Below, in pieces: positions 22,773 through 26,337 of a stretch of 26,337 nucleotides of DNA (positions are counted from its first letter, which is position 1; every line of letters starts with the position of its first letter). Location: positions 1 through 26,337 of the forward strand of contig JAWXTT010000009.1 of assembly GCA_044433325.1 (NCBI GenBank). The letters run 5' to 3'. A program made the position numbers and the translations under genes. The stretch comes from HGM05232 sp044433325. GTDB taxonomy: Bacteria; Bacteroidota; Bacteroidia; Bacteroidales; Muribaculaceae. A model generated the notes under the pieces. That model made no database searches and was not told the origin of the DNA. It worked only from the letters and a program-made list of their open reading frames with translations.

Positions 22773-23858
22773 TTACTCGTTTATAAGTTCACTTTTCATC
22801 GCTTCAAGCACCTCTTCAGGGTTAGGTACTATACCACCTAAACGTCCGAAATGTTTTACCTCAACTGCTCCATTAACTGCTAAACGAACATCCTCAATCA
22901 TCTGTCCTGCGTTAAGCTCAACAACTAGGATTCCTTTAACTCGTTTACCAACTTCTGCGATAATCTCGGTTGGGAATGGCCATAGGGTGATTGGACGGAT
23001 AAGTCCTATTTTTACGCCTGAATCTGAGGCAAGCTCGATACTTTTCTGACAGATACGTGCCATTGAGCCGAAAGCTACGATTAGATAGTCGCAATCCTCA
23101 ATGGATTGAGCTTCGTATCTCACTTCGTTTTCGGTAATTCTCTTATATGTTTCTTGGAAACGTATGTTGTTACGCTCCATTTGTGCTGTGTCTAGCTCTA
23201 GCGAAGAGATAAAGTTAGGCTTGCGACCACCCGAACGACCTGTGATAGCCCATGGCATCTGCTCCTTGATTTCAGCTTCAGTGCGACGTGGACGTGCGGC
23301 AGGAAGTACTACTTTTTCCATCATCTGTCCTACTATACCATCAGCTAAGATTATAGCTGGTGTACGATATTTAAAAGCTAAATCCCATCCTAATGCTACG
23401 AAGTCACACATCTCCTGAACCGATGATGGTGCTAGTGTGATTAAGTGGTAGTCTCCATGTCCGCCCCCCTTAGTTGCTTGGAAATAATCAGCTTGTGATG
23501 GGTGGATTGTTCCTAGTCCTGGTCCTCCACGCATTACATTAACTATTAGTGCAGGTAGTTCACTTGCTGCTATGTACGATATTCCCTCCTGTTTTAAACT
23601 TACACCAGGGCTTGATGATGAGGTAAATACTGTTTTACCACATGATGCACCTGCATAAACCATGTTGATTGCAGCTACTTCACTTTCAGCTTGCATTACC
23701 ACCATACCAGTAGTGTTCCATGGTTGTTGTTCCATTAGGGTTTCTAATATCTCAGATTGTGGTGTGATAGGGTAGCCGAAATATCCATCTGCTCCGTAGC
23801 GAATAGCTGCGTGCGATATTGCTTCGTTACCTTTCATCAACCTTACTTCTTCTTCCAT
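22773..23858 (-). CDS. korA: 2-oxoacid:ferredoxin oxidoreductase, alpha subunit
   Basis: The 361-residue alpha chain contains the pyrimidine-binding domain I (MKGNEAISHAAIRYG, then GYPITPQSEILE) and the following TSSSSPGVSLKQEGISY stretch. Domain II contains LIVAFGSMARI and LIRPITLWPFP, and VVELNAGQMIEDVRLAV lies near the C-terminus. This is the pattern of KorA/VorB proteins, which lack the extra domains of the single-chain pyruvate enzyme. It is encoded 43 nt after the ferredoxin gene and 30 nt before beta. Whether it acts on 2-oxoglutarate or branched-chain oxoacids is not decided by what can be seen. In an anaerobe it would link TCA-type or amino-acid metabolism to ferredoxin. Confidence 0.93.
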   Translation of the reverse strand: MEEEVRLMKGNEAISHAAIRYGADGYFGYPITPQSEILETLMEQQPWNTTGMVVMQAESEVAAINMVYAGASCGKTVFTSSSSPGVSLKQEGISYIAASELPALIVNVMRGGPGLGTIHPSQADYFQATKGGGHGDYHLITLAPSSVQEMCDFVALGWDLAFKYRTPAIILADGIVGQMMEKVVLPAARPRRTEAEIKEQMPWAITGRSGGRKPNFISSLELDTAQMERNNIRFQETYKRITENEVRYEAQSIEDCDYLIVAFGSMARICQKSIELASDSGVKIGLIRPITLWPFPTEIIAEVGKRVKGILVVELNAGQMIEDVRLAVNGAVEVKHFGRLGGIVPNPEEVLEAMKSELINE

Positions 23859-23901
23859 ATAATTTTATTTTAGATATATGTGTGTCAAGTTATTAATTTC
23901 G

Positions 23902-24132
23902 TTAGTCTATCTTAACCTGATATACTTCTATACATGCATCAGGGCAAACTAGTGCGCAACTTTTACATCCTGTACATTTTTCAGGATTTTTCATATAAGC
24001 ATAATGATAACCGCGATTGTTCACCTCTTTAGGTTGTAGCTCTAATACGTTCATTGGGCATGCAACGGTGCATAAATCGCAACCTTTACATCTCTCTATG
24101 TTGACGACAACAGCTCCTTTTATTTTAGCCAT
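23902..24132 (-). CDS. korD: Ferredoxin-like delta subunit of the oxidoreductase, 2x[4Fe-4S]
   Basis: The 76-residue protein carries two complete C-x2-C-x2-C-x3-C-P motifs with cysteines 15, 18, 21, 25 and 53, 56, 59, 63, giving two 4Fe-4S clusters. This small polypeptide is the electron-transfer subunit of four-chain 2-oxoacid:ferredoxin oxidoreductases. It is the first gene of the operon, behind a TAnnTTTG box, and precedes the alpha gene by 43 nt. A free-standing ferredoxin is possible but unlikely in this position. Confidence 0.94.
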   Translation of the reverse strand: MAKIKGAVVVNIERCKGCDLCTVACPMNVLELQPKEVNNRGYHYAYMKNPEKCTGCKSCALVCPDACIEVYQVKID

Positions 24133-24157
24133 AATAATGTGTTTTCTATTTAAGGTG

Positions 24158-24165
24158 CAAATTTA
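24158..24165 (-). promoter_or_regulatory. Bacteroidota -7 promoter box of the oxidoreductase operon
   Basis: The minus-strand TAAATTTG followed by C matches TAnnTTTG and lies 25 nt before the ATG of the ferredoxin gene, just after the terminator of the upstream operon. No good -33 TTTG is visible. Confidence 0.5.
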
Positions 24166-24175
24166 ATCATTATTT

Positions 24176-24219
24176 AAAATAAAATGAGAGTTTCTACTTT
24201 TTTTATTTAGAAACTCTCA
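24176..24219 (-). terminator. Intrinsic terminator of the glyQS-FKBP operon
   Basis: TGAGAGTTTCTA (24185-24196) and TAGAAACTCTCA (24208-24219) form a perfect 12-bp stem with an 11-nt loop. In the minus-strand direction it is followed by TTTTATTTT. It lies just downstream of the FKBP stop codon and upstream of the oxidoreductase promoter. Confidence 0.88.
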
Positions 24220-24241
24220 CTCTTAGCTATTTTTTTGTTAT

Positions 24242-24808
24242 TTAATCCTCTACTTCAATAACATATCCTGGTATATCAACCAATTTCATGTGGAATTGTA
24301 AAGCTGAATATGGAAGGATATCACCGATACCATCAGAGCCATAGGCTTGTTGATAAGGTATTAATACCTCACAACTGTCACCGATATGCATATTTTGAAG
24401 AGCTATCATCCATCCACCAACTACACCTGATACTGTTGTGCGCAATACGCTATCAGCAGGTTCAGTTAATAGATATGATGAATCTACTGCTTCATCTTCA
24501 TAAGTACGACCTATATACTTTACATCAACTGTTGATGTATATAGAGGTTTCAAGTTATTTTCAGTGAGTGTAGTATCATTAAAATATTTCATTAATACAT
24601 ATGAACTCTCAGCGTCATCCCATGCTGCTTGTACACGAGTATAGTATAGTTTACCATCTTCATCAAGTAGTTCAGCTTTTTCAGCCATCCACTCATCATT
24701 TGCTTCGCGCCACTCTTCATATGTACTCCAGTTGTTGTCCGTTTCAAGACTACAAGCGGCAAGTGCTATTAATATGAATGTGAAAAATATGTATTTTGAA
24801 TATTTCAT
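24242..24808 (-). CDS. FKBP-type peptidyl-prolyl isomerase lipoprotein
   Basis: The 188-residue protein has a signal peptide with lipobox LAAC (16-19), so it should be anchored by Cys19 in an outer membrane leaflet or the periplasmic face. Residues about 28-85 are helical and charged. Residues about 90-180 form an FKBP domain with VDVKYIGRTYEDEAVDSS, VVGGWMIALQNMHIGDSCEV, LIPYQQAYG, ILPYSALQFHMKLVDI. The usual VIPGW is VVGGW and the family's FDSS is VDSS, so isomerase activity may be altered. It lies 16 nt after glyQS in the same direction and is followed by a strong terminator, forming a two-gene operon. A folding role in the periplasm is inferred. Confidence 0.88.
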   Translation of the reverse strand: MKYSKYIFFTFILIALAACSLETDNNWSTYEEWREANDEWMAEKAELLDEDGKLYYTRVQAAWDDAESSYVLMKYFNDTTLTENNLKPLYTSTVDVKYIGRTYEDEAVDSSYLLTEPADSVLRTTVSGVVGGWMIALQNMHIGDSCEVLIPYQQAYGSDGIGDILPYSALQFHMKLVDIPGYVIEVED

Positions 24809-24824
24809 CTTTGTATATGATTAA

Positions 24825-26337
24825 TTAAACTAGTTTCTTTAATAGGCTCTTTAGGCTTACTTCAGCCTCTAAGATTGATGCTAATGAGTCGATAGATACA
24901 CGTTCCTGTTTCATTGTATCACGGTAACGGATTGTTACAGTATTATCCTCAACAGTTTGGTGGTCAACAGTTACACAGAATGGTGTGCCGATAGCATCTT
25001 GACGACGGTAACGTTTGCCGATTGAATCCTTTGCATCGTACTGACAAGCAAAATCAAATTTCAGTGAGTTCATTATCTCCATAGCCTTAACATCTAAACC
25101 ATCTTTACGTACTAGTGGCATAATTGCAGCCTTAATAGGTGCTAATGGTGCTGGTAGGTGTAGGACTGTACGAGTTTCGCCACTTTCCAATTTTTGCTCT
25201 TCATATGAAGATGATAGGATAGATAGGAACATACGGTCAACACCGATTGATGTTTCAATTACGTATGGTACATATGATTTGTTCAATTCTGGATCAAAGT
25301 ATTGAATCTTCTTTCCTGAGAATTTCTCATGTGAACTTAAATCGAAATCTGTACGTGAGTGAATACCCTCAACCTCTTTGAATCCGAATGGCATTTCAAA
25401 TTCAATATCTGTTGCTGCATTAGCGTAGTGAGCTAATTTTTCGTGATCGTGGTAGCGGTATTTTTTTTCACCAAAGCCTAATGCTTGGTGCCATTTCATA
25501 CGTGTTTCTTTCCATTTAGCGAACCAATCTAGCTCTTCACCTGGACGTACAAAGAATTGCATCTCCATCTGTTCAAATTCACGCATACGGAATATGAATT
25601 GGCGAGCTACAATCTCGTTGCGGAATGCTTTACCAATTTGTGCAATACCGAATGGGATACGCATACGTCCTGTCTTTTGTACATTAAGGAAGTTTACGAA
25701 AATACCTTGTGCAGTTTCAGGACGAAGATAAACAGACATTGCGCCATCAGCAGTACTTCCCATCTCAGTCTTGAACATTAGGTTGAATTGACGTACTTCA
25801 GTCCAGTTACGTGTTCCTGAAATAGGACATGCTATCTCAGCATCAACTATGATTTGGCGTAATTCATCAAGATTACTGTCATTCATAGCCTCAGCAAAGC
25901 GTGTGTGTAACGCTTCACGTTTAGCTTTAATTTCGCAAACACGAGGGTTTGTTTCACGGAATAATCCTTCATCAAATGATTCCTTAAAGCGTTTAGCAGC
26001 TTTAGTTACCTCTTTCTCTATTTTGTCATCAAATTTAGCTATCTCATCTTCGATTAGTACATCGGCGCGGTAGCGTTTTTTTGAATCCTTATTGTCTATC
26101 AATGGATCGTTAAATGCGTCAACGTGTCCAGATGCTTTCCAAATAGTTGGATGCATAAAGATTGCTGAATCTATACCTACTATATTTTCGTGTAGTAGTG
26201 TCATACTCTCCCACCAATAACGTTTGATGTTGTTTTTTAATTCAACACCCATTTGTCCATAGTCATATACGGCTGATAGTCCGTCATATATTTCACTTGA
26301 TTGGAATACGAATCCGTACTCCTTAGCGTGTGAAACT
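24825..26337 (-). CDS. glyQS: Glycyl-tRNA synthetase, eukaryote-like dimeric type (5' end outside the window)
   Basis: The reading frame stays open to the right edge of the window. The leading visible residues, VSHAKEYGFVFQSSEIYDG followed by LSAVYDYG, are the usual N-terminal region of single-chain (alpha2) glycyl-tRNA synthetase, so an ATG at 26252 is internal and the true start lies to the right. About 503 codons are present. Class II motif 2 is seen as the ETAQGIFVNF and FRNEIVARQFIFRMREFEQ region, with EMEMQFFVRPGEE following, and the late region contains the anticodon-binding domain (LAPIKAAIMPLV and following). The enzyme attaches glycine to tRNA-Gly. It is the first visible gene of the operon with the FKBP lipoprotein. 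Confidence 0.96.
   Translation of the reverse strand, partial: VSHAKEYGFVFQSSEIYDGLSAVYDYGQMGVELKNNIKRYWWESMTLLHENIVGIDSAIFMHPTIWKASGHVDAFNDPLIDNKDSKKRYRADVLIEDEIAKFDDKIEKEVTKAAKRFKESFDEGLFRETNPRVCEIKAKREALHTRFAEAMNDSNLDELRQIIVDAEIACPISGTRNWTEVRQFNLMFKTEMGSTADGAMSVYLRPETAQGIFVNFLNVQKTGRMRIPFGIAQIGKAFRNEIVARQFIFRMREFEQMEMQFFVRPGEELDWFAKWKETRMKWHQALGFGEKKYRYHDHEKLAHYANAATDIEFEMPFGFKEVEGIHSRTDFDLSSHEKFSGKKIQYFDPELNKSYVPYVIETSIGVDRMFLSILSSSYEEQKLESGETRTVLHLPAPLAPIKAAIMPLVRKDGLDVKAMEIMNSLKFDFACQYDAKDSIGKRYRRQDAIGTPFCVTVDHQTVEDNTVTIRYRDTMKQERVSIDSLASILEAEVSLKSLLKKLV

Noticed and set aside
1..26337. CRISPR arrays, transposases, integrases, restriction or toxin genes
   Set aside because: No direct-repeat arrays or recognisable proteins of these types were found in any frame.

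Overview
The window looks like a chromosomal segment of an AT-rich Bacteroidales (phylum Bacteroidota) genome. The evidence is the Bacteroidota-type promoter box TAnnTTTG in front of several genes, the ileS / DksA-like / lspA / DUF4296-type lipoprotein neighbourhood, a fused hisIE, a eukaryote-like GlyRS, a BspA-type leucine-rich lipoprotein, and ferredoxin-dependent 2-oxoacid metabolism. Nearly everything is housekeeping. No phage, IS element, CRISPR array, tRNA or rRNA was seen.

Layout. (1) 1-547: the 5' end of dxs runs leftward off the window. It is preceded by an unlisted 57-residue two-helix membrane ORF, with divergent promoters towards it and towards maeB. (2) 548-2845: maeB, a malic enzyme with a PTA-like C-terminal domain. 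Next comes a gap holding a 127-nt imperfect inverted repeat whose mismatches fit RNA pairing on the minus strand. (3) 3156-6719: a three-gene operon of alpha/beta hydrolase, membrane-anchored MurF-type ligase and D-Ala-D-Ala ligase. (4) 6863-12566: ileS (type 2, with a GXHH signature), DksA-like regulator, lspA, lipoprotein, and a small unknown. (5) 12679-19476: purU, hisH-hisA-hisF-hisIE, ftsE, lysC, lysA, ending in a strong terminator. (6) 19552-21360, minus: a lipoprotein joining a fimbrillin-like N-terminus to eight evenly spaced BspA-type repeats. It sits between a terminator and a palindrome. (7) 21439-24132, minus: a four-subunit 2-oxoacid:ferredoxin oxidoreductase operon. (8) 24242-26337, minus: glyQS (5' end outside the window) and an FKBP-type lipoprotein, with a terminator.

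How the genes fit together. Central carbon metabolism is represented by MaeB and the oxidoreductase. Cell-envelope functions are the MurF/Ddl operon, LysC/LysA, FtsE, and LspA with three lipoproteins it would process. HisH/HisF release AICAR, which needs 10-formyl-THF to enter purine synthesis, and PurU next door hydrolyses 10-formyl-THF. The most notable items are the strand-asymmetric inverted repeat, the hydrolase/membrane-MurF/Ddl operon, the GXHH IleRS, and the palindrome abutting the surface-protein start codon. I found no clearly undescribed multi-gene system; the candidates are ranked in the findings.
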